A DNA stretch of 64,000 nt from Nocardia amamiensis NBRC 102102. Its GTDB lineage: Bacteria; Actinomycetota; Actinomycetes; Mycobacteriales; Mycobacteriaceae. Under the pieces are notes generated by a model that was not told the DNA's origin, did no database searches, and saw only the letters and a list, made by a program, of their open reading frames with translations. The DNA is taken from assembly GCF_001612745.1 (NCBI RefSeq), contig NZ_BDBA01000032.1, positions 1 through 64,000 of the forward strand. Reading direction: 5' to 3'. A program made the translations under genes and the position numbers. How positions within the stretch are numbered: position 1 is the stretch's first letter; each line of letters starts with the position of its first letter. Positions 48,301-53,489 of the stretch are shown here, in pieces.

Positions 48301-49535
48301 CGGCGGCCGCCGAAACACAGCAGCACATCCCGCCCGTGACCATGGACGCCCCGATTCCGGTGCGCTCGGTCTTCATCACCGGCGTGACCGGCGTGCTGGG
48401 CGGCAAACTGCTGCACGACCTGCTGTCGGATACCGACGTGCGGGTGACCTGCCTGGTGCGCGGCAAAACGGTGGACGCGGCCGAACGCAGGATCAAGCAC
48501 TTCCTCAGCACCTACGATCCGGACGGCGCCCTCGACAAGGCGTTCGCGGACCGGGTGACGACGGTGCTCGGCGACGTCTCCAGCGAACGCCTCGGTCTGG
48601 ACGAGGTGAGCTGGCGGCGCCTCGCCGACGAGGTCGACCTGACCATCCACGCCGCGGGTCGCACCACGCTGGTCACCTTCTACGACGCGCTCGCTCCGAT
48701 CAACGTCGAAGGCACCCGGCGCGCGGTCGAATTCGCGCTGCGCTCGCGCGGCAAGTACCTGGTGTACGTGTCCAGCTTCAGCGCGCTGGGTGATCGGCTC
48801 AACTTCAACAACCCGCCGTTCACCGAACGCGATCTGGAACTGGGTCAGGGCTACGACCACCTGCCCTATCAGCAGACGAAGTACGAGTCCGAGAAGCTGA
48901 TCCGCGCGGCGAGCGAGCGCGGACTGCTCTGGGACATCGTGCGGCCCGGCAACATCATGGGCGACAGCAGCACGGGCCGGTACCCGTTCTCCGAGGTCAG
49001 CGTCAAAGGCGCGTACTACGACATCCTCAAGACGATGATCGAGGCCGGCGAGACGATGCTGACGCCGGTGCACTGGGACATCAGCCCGGTCGACTACGTC
49101 AGCGCCGCGATGGTGCACATCGCCTTGCGACGGCCCACCTACCGGGAGACCTATCACCTGACCAACCCGGACATCCGCCGCTACTACGACGTGGTCCGCT
49201 ACGTGCAGCGCGCCGGATACGAGGTGAGTCTGGTGCCGCTGGAGGAATTCCACCGCAGGGCCACCGACCGGCAGATCTACCGGCTCGGCACCGACGAGGT
49301 CTACGACAGCCAGACCCTGGAGATGTTCAAGTACGGCATCGAGCTGTTCGGCACCATTCACTACGAGGAGAGCTCCTACGCCGACTGCGCCTACACCCGC
49401 CGGGTCCTGGGCGCGGCAGGCATCGACTGCCCGCCGACGGAGGACCTGATACGGGTCTACCTGGCGCACTGCGCCGAGATCGGTTACCTCCCCGCACCAC
49501 GCACCGCCGAATCGACCGCGGAGGTGCTGCGATGA
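36420..49535 (+). CDS. modular polyketide synthase, DH5 to module 8 with terminal reductase
   Basis: Type I synthase of 4,371 residues, start ATG overlapping the previous stop (ATGA). Domain order (nucleotides): DH5 36420, ACP5 37480, KR5 37980-39200, KS6 39430, C-methyltransferase 41160-42240, ACP6 42670, KS7 43048, ACP7 45160, KS8 45870, ACP8 48020, thioester reductase 48360-49530. No AT is present anywhere, so all modules depend on a trans-AT. Modules 6-8 have no reductive domains and would leave a poly-beta-keto chain suited to aldol cyclisation into a resorcyl ring. The terminal reductase (GVTGVLGG, YQQTK) would release it as an aldehyde. KS Cys codons are at 39927, 43560 and 46374. The layout agrees with the last modules of the NOCAP synthase. 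Confidence 0.95.
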   Translation: MRGIDLDSFATTLHADDPVVRDHRVHGVRILPGVVYLDMILRAAMAAGYQPADLTIREALFQRPVALAEDGAVRIAFRVDRPTGRITIDVQRLDRTGAPYGPVDPVAECVLVQSDAPGEPRADTAAGSAQGRGMAELYAQSGGRGIEHRDFMRATGHFTRSGDVVTATMGLGPEAAAHLPGFLLHPTFLDASTIVPFVDPRRLGADDDSAFIPIYFGDVQAWRATPERVFVRASVRGGGQGGDLLEADVALYAPDGSPVVRYRLTSKRVRGSADIQRLLTPMEATATPIPHGPAPANPAAAHYDPSVTGPAPAAQHDPSATIQAPAAQHGPSATGPATATQHGPSANSPAAAADALRVLIAADLAALVAVELGADASGIATGVGFYELGLDSGRLLRLTAELEGRVGEPLYPTLLFEYQTIDALAGHLAETVGAKYRPVTATTVPHTTAHQPGPATSPAEFATQSKRFGSESTELGSAPQAVASNADSTEFRSAQPTALTAELPLALSRTVDPAAEDASAAGDELVTFGFDWELDTAAHSRREATSLLVFDTTDRPYRHTGAAAVVRVQPGDDFLSGASDFVVNPADPRHMGLLVEQLMARALRFDAALYLWPESIGDDDSRDLIDGVYLPLRDLVRATTGVSEPPVRLVLAVLRTTPVGELSCALLGGFARTLRLEQPHPILRAVQCEPGAAIDDIVAAELGVEERHPATEIRYRGGRREIRLPRLRTDSATAGDAVLRTGSVVVVTGGFGGIARHLARRLATDYGARLVLVSRRPLDAAGAGLLAELNDLGAEAVHVRADVSIAEDAERVAAIAHATFGPVEVLYHGAGQLRDGLVSGTGRDEAVSVLAPKVHGARHLTRALPEARLTVLFSSVSAVLGNPGQADYAAANRYLDVFAEQRDQAGTRTVSVNWPLWAEGGMHPPAEQIAALRRAGIGLLPTATGLDLLLSCAALDRAQLAAVWGDPEVVRARLRPAAAQASVSVEPVTAGEHLAPMRPAGVEEPIAIVGISGRYPHADDLDEFWRNLRDGHDAVGPVPAERWWLTAARDTPGAPPMTGGFLSDVGGFDPQFFRIPPVQAPLLDPQERLFLQQAYAALEHAGYHHTDPTVRDRRVGVFVGATWSDYRLLGVAATRDGDPVAVASIPSSIANRTSYTLGLRGPSLTVDTACSASLTALHLARRAVLDGECDAAIVGGVNLLLHEDKFLLLSSLGMMSDSGRCRPFAASADGYVPGEGVGALYLKPLSAARADGDTIHGLVLGSAVNHGGQTSGYSVPHPGAQAEVITDALRAAGVDPARVDYLEAHGTGTPLGDPIEIAGLAAAFGRSDGTGRSRALGSTKSNIGHLEAAAGVAGLTRVLLQMRHGRIAPTLHAAQANPAIAFNSVPFHLPRELEDWPRRTVDGVTVPRHAGVSAFGAGGANAHVVLAEFVDDRARSRVPGGSEIFVLSARTAAQLHRYADIMAQHFRALDPDDFTDAVRTLQVGRPALAHRLAVVASSPSAVADALDQFRTDQLGPVVTGTVDAQTRPLFGPPASDQDLARQWVAGADIDWHARGGPQRRIPLPGYPFDRTNYWISTPPRSGFDAAVAQFEAATGPAGIVEPGKPELGRYAAMLLFTTLAGMGLTPGEWTAESLDAALGVRPEFARLRTSCLDILLRHGLVRSQRGSIVVPGPPPGTSGMRADLLARFPETEAYVTLLDACLAAYPRVLRGELSATEVLFPGGDLELVGAIYRGNAAYDFTNGLLAELVSNLAQQRRTARPLRVVEIGAGTGGSTHSVLAALTGHGIAYEYHYTDVSHSFVAHGRRTFGMYPDLRFAVLDIETDPVAQGFPAGDADLVVCANVLHATRSVDSALRNARRLLAPGGVLAFTEATTDLEVLALTFGLLEGWHAYRDPAARIPHSPLLSEQQWRAALSAAGFSGVRAWGPGLSADPEPSFRLLAAVTAATPADARPEPDVLPEPAQAAATGAFTQAAHTPALESQRIGATPQTAQAAATGASTQTVGNSPLGAQRIGVVPEPARASAVSSSTQIAHIPAQGAERIDPESTRADAGASKQFADNSELGVQRVSSEPARTAITSAAAVSALEAEVIGLLADGLGVARSEVRAELPLSEYGVDSILAVKIIDRVNARYGLALRPTVVFDHPSVRLLSRRMAEDGATATSTQTTQPTDSAPSRMSSASHPSASSAQTVGAPSAQRAQPEGPSERSASMDIAIIGMSGEFPGAANLAEFWRNLAAGHDSVTEVPASRWPVADYFRPGPAMPGKTYSKWGGFLDGVEQFDPAFFDLVPAEADYMDPQQRLFLEHSWLALEDAAIDPKSLRRTRCGVFAGSPGSDYATLLRNRAAVGSHHMFTGNSPAILPARVAYQLDLTGPCLGLDTACSSALVALHQACRSLASGESELALAGGVAVFVTPEYHLLASSMGMLSPRGRCASFGADADGFVIAEGAGVVVLKPLAAAERDGDPIHGVIRGIGVNHDGRTNGITAPSVRSQTELELAVYREGGIDPSTIGYVETHGTGTRLGDPIEIEALTAAFRHYTDAIAAIPVGSVKSNIGHASHAAGMASLFKVLLAMRAGQVPPSLHVTSVNPLLGLDESPFFVNTALREWSGPRRAAISSFGFSGTNAHLVVDAAPIADAARPHVPGGPQLIVLSARSATSLTRMARTLRRHLAANPDLVPADIARTLAHGRSGFEHRLAIVADTVDGIAARLAAFAEGDCPAGVFTGATDGVTDRAGATVLDDPVAAARQWVEGAQVEYAGWTDPDARRIHLPGYEFDRERCWVPDESSAPSSVAAAPQTDAALQGVVAAEGVAASQEIATQEGITAPHRSVAARRVAVPNTADASTTTALRAVSAPPPMPSQGTAVPESVPNPANLAAGVGAISDGVVTPPDAGSAPFVTATQHTEAASTAPLWRTAETYLKGLLAEYCRLAPDRIRTRIPLQDYGIDSVLISKMNDRLETDFGPLPSTLFFEYQTVRDLAGYLADEHAPRLVALTSDTAHGAPTHGGESDGTHAQAADPVIAAPHSAPAPAHTMATGPAASAAAHGAPTSAHIVVADPAHLDMPLGAPNQTRTEPADPAIAAPVPADVIAVEPSGNASSSAPTRVVANGPADADIPHGAPEPGRPVAADRAGLDATPASASGSAPAAEDSDDDIAVIGMAGRFPMAGDIEEFWANLVAGRDCIVEVPPQRWDHRDYLSDDPDEPGATYARWGGFIDDVDKFDARFFGITPKDAEEMDPQQRLFLETSWAALEDAGYTPDRVRASAASRGLLDAGVFAGVGYAEYQALVGVPISGYFAVANRVSYHFGFSGPSLAVDTACSASLTALHLACESLRRGESAYALAGGVNVSIHPGKYLLLGYGRWASTDGRCRSFGAGGDGYVPGEGVVTLVLKPLRHARADGDRVYGVIRGSAINHGGRTNGFTVPNPAAQADLIGRALTAARVDAGDIGYVEAHGTGTALGDPIEIAALTKAYRRATTERGYCGIGSAKSSVGHLEAAAGAAGVVKALLQLRHDTMAPNLHSDPPNPGIDFAATPFRIIDQPTAWPRPEDGQPRITAVSSFGAGGSNAHVILADAEPVASTPEDGQPRLVVLSARDADRLTELATRVARRLREHPVPLPDVAWTLAVGRTAFQHRLAVVAASTAELVELLYSAAASDTTAPAEGMLIFRGVARTHRELDELPGESDADRAEFRALLRSGNLPRVAELWAGGWTVDWEQSYERPFGRIVSLPGYPFARRRHWIVPEDYRRRSHPAAPQLVAKTVVAHATDPADAGRRNGHSANGTAAHDILRADPTAPEPAEPDTTTTPSTITEPSVGITQPATGSTEPAGVTSSNQHAEPAEIVASSRTTAPRPGSAEPAGDGFDTALRDQLSEQIRDIFADLTKTDPGELDLDAEFADFGFDSVATVRMLNRLMKHYDVKIPAESTELYPTIASLSEYLVAEGIITGGTHTDAPRATETAAAAETQQHIPPVTMDAPIPVRSVFITGVTGVLGGKLLHDLLSDTDVRVTCLVRGKTVDAAERRIKHFLSTYDPDGALDKAFADRVTTVLGDVSSERLGLDEVSWRRLADEVDLTIHAAGRTTLVTFYDALAPINVEGTRRAVEFALRSRGKYLVYVSSFSALGDRLNFNNPPFTERDLELGQGYDHLPYQQTKYESEKLIRAASERGLLWDIVRPGNIMGDSSTGRYPFSEVSVKGAYYDILKTMIEAGETMLTPVHWDISPVDYVSAAMVHIALRRPTYRETYHLTNPDIRRYYDVVRYVQRAGYEVSLVPLEEFHRRATDRQIYRLGTDEVYDSQTLEMFKYGIELFGTIHYEESSYADCAYTRRVLGAAGIDCPPTEDLIRVYLAHCAEIGYLPAPRTAESTAEVLR
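37270..37480 (+). repeat. repeats in the DH5-ACP5 linker
   Basis: Three to four copies of a unit like (A)AQHGPSATGPA are visible (AAQHDPSATIQAP, AAQHGPSATGPA, ATQHGPSANSPA), each about 14 codons, in an Ala/Pro-rich flexible linker. Confidence 0.7.
39430..42890 (+). other. PKS module 6: KS-(AT-less)-cMT-ACP
   Basis: KS6 active site is DTACSAS. The methyltransferase (about 41160-42240) carries the SAM motif VVEIGAGTGGST and follows the module linker, as in trans-AT systems. ACP6 has GVDSI near 42770. Expected output: an unreduced ketide with an alpha-methyl group. Confidence 0.87.
42290..42650 (+). repeat. repeats in the cMT6-ACP6 linker
   Basis: Degenerate copies of a unit of about 30 codons: EPAQAAATGA, TAQAAATGAS and EPARASAVSS each followed by TQ..., then a QRIG or ERID ending. 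Low-complexity linker. Confidence 0.65.
43048..45380 (+). other. PKS module 7: KS-(AT-less)-ACP
   Basis: KS7 active site is DTACSSA (Cys codon 43560). A long Ala/Thr-rich linker and ACP7 (GIDSV near 45260) follow. No KR, DH or MT, so an unreduced keto extension is expected. Confidence 0.87.
45870..49530 (+). other. PKS module 8 with terminal thioester reductase: KS-ACP-TR
   Basis: KS8 active site is DTACSAS (Cys codon 46374). ACP8 has FGFDSV. The C-terminal extended SDR of about 390 residues has the NAD(P) motif GVTGVLGG and catalytic Tyr/Lys in YQQTKYESEK, typical of carrier-protein-tethered thioester reductases such as those of carboxylic acid reductases. It releases an aldehyde rather than an acid or lactone. 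Confidence 0.88.
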
Positions 49536-51418
49536 GCACCGAGCCTTTTGGAAGCGGTGGGGCGGCACTGCCGCAGCCTGGCCCGACCGAGGGCACCATC
49601 GTCTTCCCGGGACAGGGTGCCCAGCGGAACGGGATGGGAGCGGACTTCTGCGTCGAGTTCCCGCTCGCGCGAGAGACTTTCGCCGAAGCGAGTGACGCGG
49701 TGGCTGAGGACCTGCTGCGGATCTGCGTGGAGCGGGATCCGCGGCTGCACCGCACGGAGTACACCCAGCCGTGCGTGCTGACCATGGAGATCGCGGCCTA
49801 CCGGGTGCTGATGGCCGAATACGGGGTGCGGCCGGTCGCCTTCGGTGGGCACAGTCTCGGGGAGTACGCCGCGCTCGTCGCGGCGGGCGTCTTCGACCTC
49901 GCCGACGGGGTGCGGCTGGTGCGTACCCGCGGGGCGCTCATGCAGCGCGCGGTACCGGAGGGCGAAGGCGCGATGGCCGCCCTGATCCTGCCGGACATCG
50001 CAGGCTCCGCGGCGGCCGAGCTGGTGGCCGCGGCGGGCGCGGAAGTGGCCAACGACAATTCGACCGATCAGCTCGTCATCAGTGGCGCAAGCGACGCCGT
50101 CGCCGCCGCCCGCGCGGTCCTCGCCGAGCGTCTTCCGGACCTGCGATTCGTCCCGCTGCGGGTGAGCGCGCCGTTCCATTCCCGGTGGATGCGGGGGATC
50201 GAGGCGGAGTTCGCCGAGCATCTCGCCGCCTGCGCGCCCCGCACGCGCGCCGACCGAGCGGTGGCGGTGACCTCGAACTACACCGGAGAGTTCCACCGGC
50301 CCGAGACGCTTGCCGAGCATCTGGTCCGTCAGATCTCCGCGCCGGTGCGCTGGACCGACAACATGCGCGCCCTGCTGCGCTCCGGCACCCACCGGTACGA
50401 GATCGGTCCGTCGGCGCCGCTGTCGAAGTTCTTCGCGACGATGGGCGCACCGGTGACCCGGATCGCGGCGGTGGGCGATCTGCGTGCTCTTTCGATCCAG
50501 CCCACCAGCCGGGGCGAACAAGCGAAAAGCACTGCGGTGCCTGTTGCTTCGGCAACACTTACGCAGACAGCAACAGTTACGCAGACGGCAACACGACCAG
50601 CGCGAGCGACAGCCAGCACAGCACGAGCGACAGCCGAACCGGCGCGAGCGACGCCGCCCTCAGCCGAAACGGGTGTGCTGACCATCCACCGCCGGACCGA
50701 GGGAACGCCGCGGCTGCGGTTGTTCTGCTGGCCGTTCGCCGGCGGCAAGGCCGCCGCCTACACCCCGTGGCGGCGCCAGCTGCCCGACTGGGTCGAGTTG
50801 TGCGTCATCGAGCTGCCCGCCCGGCAACGGCATCTGGCGCAGACGCCGATCCGCCGCTTCACCGATCTGGTCGACGCCTCGCTGGCGCAGGTCCTCCCGC
50901 TGACCGATCTGCCGTTCGCTTTCTTCGGCCACAGCCTCGGCGCACTGACCGCCTACGAGGTGGCGCGCGGGCTGCCCGCCGGGGTCGAACCGCGGGCGCT
51001 GTTTCTCGGCGGCGTGGCGGCACCACATCTGCCCCGGCCGGGGCGCCTGTCCGGTCTTCCGGATCACGAATTCATCGCCGCGGTCGGCCATTACGGCGGC
51101 ATCCCGCCGGAGGTGCGCGACACGCCCGAGGTGATGGCGCTGTTCCTGCCCGCGCTGCGCAGTGACTTCGAGATCTTCGACGACTACCGATTCACCCCCG
51201 CCGCCGCACCGTCGTGCCCGGCCCACCTTTTCGGCGGTCGCGACGACCGCCAGGTGGCGACCACCCAACTGGAGGCGTGGCGCGACGTCCTGCCGGGATT
51301 GCGCTCCACCGAGCTGCTGCCCGGCGGTCACTTCTTCCTCGTCGAGCATCGCGAGGCGTTGCTCGGCTCTCTCACGGACAAGCTCACCGCTGTTCGCCCC
51401 GACGTAGTACCCGCTTGA
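49532..51418 (+). CDS. trans-acyltransferase fused to type II thioesterase
   Basis: A 628-residue two-domain protein whose ATG overlaps the synthase stop codon. Residues about 10-300 form an FabD-like acyltransferase: FPGQGAQ, GGHSLGEY with the active-site Ser, and SAPFHSRW, where xxFH fits malonyl. It is the likely supplier of malonyl units to the six AT-less modules. A low-complexity Thr/Ala linker (about 320-375) follows. Then comes an alpha/beta hydrolase of the type II thioesterase family with CWPFAGG, GHSLG (nucleophile), a catalytic Asp region (FGGRDDRQV) and GGHFFL (His). The thioesterase probably removes stalled acyl groups. A fused trans-AT and editing thioesterase in one chain guarantees equal supply of both activities. 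Confidence 0.92.
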   Translation: MSTEPFGSGGAALPQPGPTEGTIVFPGQGAQRNGMGADFCVEFPLARETFAEASDAVAEDLLRICVERDPRLHRTEYTQPCVLTMEIAAYRVLMAEYGVRPVAFGGHSLGEYAALVAAGVFDLADGVRLVRTRGALMQRAVPEGEGAMAALILPDIAGSAAAELVAAAGAEVANDNSTDQLVISGASDAVAAARAVLAERLPDLRFVPLRVSAPFHSRWMRGIEAEFAEHLAACAPRTRADRAVAVTSNYTGEFHRPETLAEHLVRQISAPVRWTDNMRALLRSGTHRYEIGPSAPLSKFFATMGAPVTRIAAVGDLRALSIQPTSRGEQAKSTAVPVASATLTQTATVTQTATRPARATASTARATAEPARATPPSAETGVLTIHRRTEGTPRLRLFCWPFAGGKAAAYTPWRRQLPDWVELCVIELPARQRHLAQTPIRRFTDLVDASLAQVLPLTDLPFAFFGHSLGALTAYEVARGLPAGVEPRALFLGGVAAPHLPRPGRLSGLPDHEFIAAVGHYGGIPPEVRDTPEVMALFLPALRSDFEIFDDYRFTPAAAPSCPAHLFGGRDDRQVATTQLEAWRDVLPGLRSTELLPGGHFFLVEHREALLGSLTDKLTAVRPDVVPA

Positions 51419-51433
51419 TGAAGGGATGCAGTA

Positions 51434-51850
51434 ATGAAGGTCGAAGTTCTCACCCCGTCGTGCAATCTCGACACCGTCCGCGATGGGCGCGGCGGCATCT
51501 TCACGTGGGTTCCTCCCGAGCCCCTGCTGGAGTTCAACCTGATCTACATGCACCCGGGCAAGGTGCGCGGCTTGCACTACCACCCGCACTTCGTCGAGTA
51601 CCTGCTGTTCGTCGAGGGCAACGGTGTGCTGGTGACCAAGGACGACCACGAGGATCCGAACTGCCCGGAGGAGTTCATCCACGTGTCCAAGGGCATCTGC
51701 ACGCGCACCCCGATCGGGGTGATGCACACGGTGTACTCGATCACGCCGCTGACCTTCATCGCGATGCTGACCAAGCCGTGGGACGAGTGCGATCCGCCGA
51801 TCGTCCAGGTAGCGCCGCTGCCGCACACCTTGGAAGGCAACAAGCCATGA
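51434..51850 (+). CDS. cupin-fold protein, possible sugar epimerase/isomerase
   Basis: A 138-residue single-domain cupin. Motif 1 is GLHYHPHFVEYLLFVEGNG (His48, His50, Glu55) and motif 2 is GVMHTVYSIT (His98). It is related in size and pattern to small dTDP-4-keto-6-deoxyhexose 3,5-epimerase-like or FdtA/WxcM-type sugar enzymes. It lies 15 nt after the AT-TE gene with an AAGGG ribosome site. With a GDP-mannose 4,6-dehydratase in the cluster, an epimerisation of a GDP-4-keto-6-deoxy sugar is plausible. A metal-dependent role in tailoring the polyketide cannot be excluded. Confidence 0.7.
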   Translation: MKVEVLTPSCNLDTVRDGRGGIFTWVPPEPLLEFNLIYMHPGKVRGLHYHPHFVEYLLFVEGNGVLVTKDDHEDPNCPEEFIHVSKGICTRTPIGVMHTVYSITPLTFIAMLTKPWDECDPPIVQVAPLPHTLEGNKP

Positions 51851-51944
51851 GCGCGCGCAACATCAACCCGACGCGCGACGCGCCCCAGCGCCGGCGAGGC
51901 TTAGTCACGCGCGGTCCGGCCCGGTGGCATCCCCGGAGCGCGGC

Positions 51945-52667
51945 ATGAGCGGGCTGCGCGTGGCGGTCGTCGGCGCTGCGGGCTACGTCGGTGCCGCGCT
52001 GGTCGAGGCGCTCGGCACGCGGACCGAGTGGGAGGTGGTGCCGGTGGTGCGCGCCGACCACGAACGCCACCGCAGCGCCGGCCGCTACGACGTGCTGATC
52101 AATGCCGCCTGCCCGTCGAAACGGTTCTGGGCCGAGCACAATCCGGACGCCGACCACGCGGAGACGGTGGACAAGACGCGCCTGCTGCGCGAGCAGTGGC
52201 GCTGGGACCGATTCGTGCAGATCAGCAGCATTTCCGCGCGCACCCAACTGGACACGGTCTACGGGCGACATCGCGCCGAGGCCGAGCAATTGTGTTCCGG
52301 TGCCGACACTTTCGTCGTCCGGCTCGGACCGATGTTCGGCGGTGACTACCGCAAGGGCGTGCTCGCCGACATGGCCGCAAACCGCCCGGTGTTCGCCAGT
52401 GGCCGATCGCGGCAGAGCTTCGCGCCGGTGGACTGGTGCGCGGGCTGGATCGCCGAGCATCTCGGCGACACCGGCCTACGCGAGGTGGGTGCACGCACCT
52501 GGGTGACGCTGGCCGAGGTCCGCGACGCGGTGGGCTCGCGCTCGGAGTTCGCCAAAGACTATGTCGACGACCAGTTCCCGCTCACCGCCACCGGCTCCGA
52601 TTGGCCGGAGGCGGCGGCGGTGATCGACTGGCTGGCCGAGAGGGTCACCGGTGCACGAGCGAGCTGA
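51945..52667 (+). CDS. NAD-dependent epimerase/dehydratase-type SDR
   Basis: A 240-residue extended-SDR protein, probably a 4-keto-sugar reductase or epimerase. The Rossmann motif GAAGYVGAAL is at residues 9-18, and ISSISA is the usual active-site Ser strand. The YxxxK motif appears as YGRHR, with Arg in the Lys position. The C-terminal half is short for the family. The ATG at 51945 follows GGAG and fits the Rossmann start. It reads in the PKS direction, 94 bp after the cupin gene, and its 3' end overlaps the oppositely oriented glycosyltransferase gene by 23 bp. Function in deoxysugar biosynthesis is inferred from context. Confidence 0.72.
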   Translation: MSGLRVAVVGAAGYVGAALVEALGTRTEWEVVPVVRADHERHRSAGRYDVLINAACPSKRFWAEHNPDADHAETVDKTRLLREQWRWDRFVQISSISARTQLDTVYGRHRAEAEQLCSGADTFVVRLGPMFGGDYRKGVLADMAANRPVFASGRSRQSFAPVDWCAGWIAEHLGDTGLREVGARTWVTLAEVRDAVGSRSEFAKDYVDDQFPLTATGSDWPEAAAVIDWLAERVTGARAS

Positions 52668-53403
52668 TGCGATGACGGCTGGGCCGGAGGTACTTCTCCG
52701 CGCACAGCACCAACAGGAAACGCACGCTGGTCGCCACGTCGCGGGTGCGCATCTTCGACGCGCCTGCGGTGCGGTTGAGCACGTGAATGGGCACCTGCTC
52801 GATCCGGAAACCATTGGCGTTGAGGATGTAGAGGCTTTCGAAGAAGAACGAGTACCCGGTCGATCGAACCTTATCGAAAGCAGCTACCGGAACGGCGTCC
52901 AGACGGTAGTATCGGAACGCGCCGGTGGCATCGTAGGGCATCCGCAGCAATGTCACGGTGAGAAAATGCCCGACCCGGGTGAGAACCTTGCGGAAGGGAG
53001 TCCAGTCGGCCAGGCTGTCCTCTTTCAGATAGCGCGAGCCGACGACGATGTCGAAACCGTCGGCGGCGGCGCGCAATGCCGGAAGATACGACGGCGGATG
53101 CGCGAAATCGGAGTCCATCGTGATGATGTGCCGGTACCCCTGCCCGTAGGCCCAGCGGATACCGGCCTGATGTGCGGAACCGACGCCTTGGCGACCGGCC
53201 CTGTGCAGCACGTGGATTCGGGGCGCGTACTGTTGTGCCAGCTCATCGAGCAGGTCGCCGGTGCCGTCGGGGGAGTTGTCGTCGACGAACAGGACATCGA
53301 AATCCGTGCCCTGTTCCAGGATCTGAGCAAGCAACGGCCCGACGTTGCGACGCTCGTTGTATGTCGGAATCATGACCAGAGTTTTTTCGGAGGCCGCGCT
53401 CAT
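52645..53403 (-). CDS. polyprenol-phosphate sugar synthase (DPM1-like GT2)
   Basis: GT-A glycosyltransferase of family 2, 252 residues from the ATG at 53403. MIPTYNE, VDDNSPDGTGD and MDSDFAHPP are the signature of dolichol/polyprenol-phosphate mannose synthases. It has no C-terminal membrane domain, so it resembles the single-domain DPM1/Ppm1 catalytic type. It would transfer a sugar from GDP (typically mannose) to polyprenyl phosphate on the cytoplasmic face. It is the only minus-strand gene inside the cluster, divergent from gmd. It probably feeds the GT87-type membrane enzyme at 59134. ATG 53454 is rejected because the family starts close to TLVMIPTYNE. Confidence 0.87.
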   Translation of the reverse strand: MSAASEKTLVMIPTYNERRNVGPLLAQILEQGTDFDVLFVDDNSPDGTGDLLDELAQQYAPRIHVLHRAGRQGVGSAHQAGIRWAYGQGYRHIITMDSDFAHPPSYLPALRAAADGFDIVVGSRYLKEDSLADWTPFRKVLTRVGHFLTVTLLRMPYDATGAFRYYRLDAVPVAAFDKVRSTGYSFFFESLYILNANGFRIEQVPIHVLNRTAGASKMRTRDVATSVRFLLVLCAEKYLRPSRHRISSLVHR

Positions 53404-53422
53404 GCAATCGAATTTTAGTACC

Positions 53423-53452
53423 GGCGGCGACCGAAAGATAGGTGTTGCCGCC
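53423..53452. promoter_or_regulatory. inverted repeat in the divergent GT2/gmd promoter region
   Basis: GGCGGCGAC (53423-53431) and GTTGCCGCC (53444-53452) form an imperfect 9-bp inverted repeat with a 12-bp spacer, in the 86-bp region between the two divergent start codons. It could be an operator for both promoters. Confidence 0.4.
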
Positions 53453-53489
53453 ATTTTCGAGACCCGTTAGTCTCAGGGTTGGAGGTTTG

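Noticed and set aside
48360..49530. C-terminal thioesterase on the second synthase
   Set aside because: The domain has SDR motifs (GVTGVLGG, YQQTK) and no GxSxG, so it is a thioester reductase; the thioesterase is on the next gene.
51851..51944. Short frame MSARNINPTRDAPQ between the cupin and SDR genes
   Set aside because: It has only about 33 codons, shows no conserved feature, and its 3' end falls at the SDR start.
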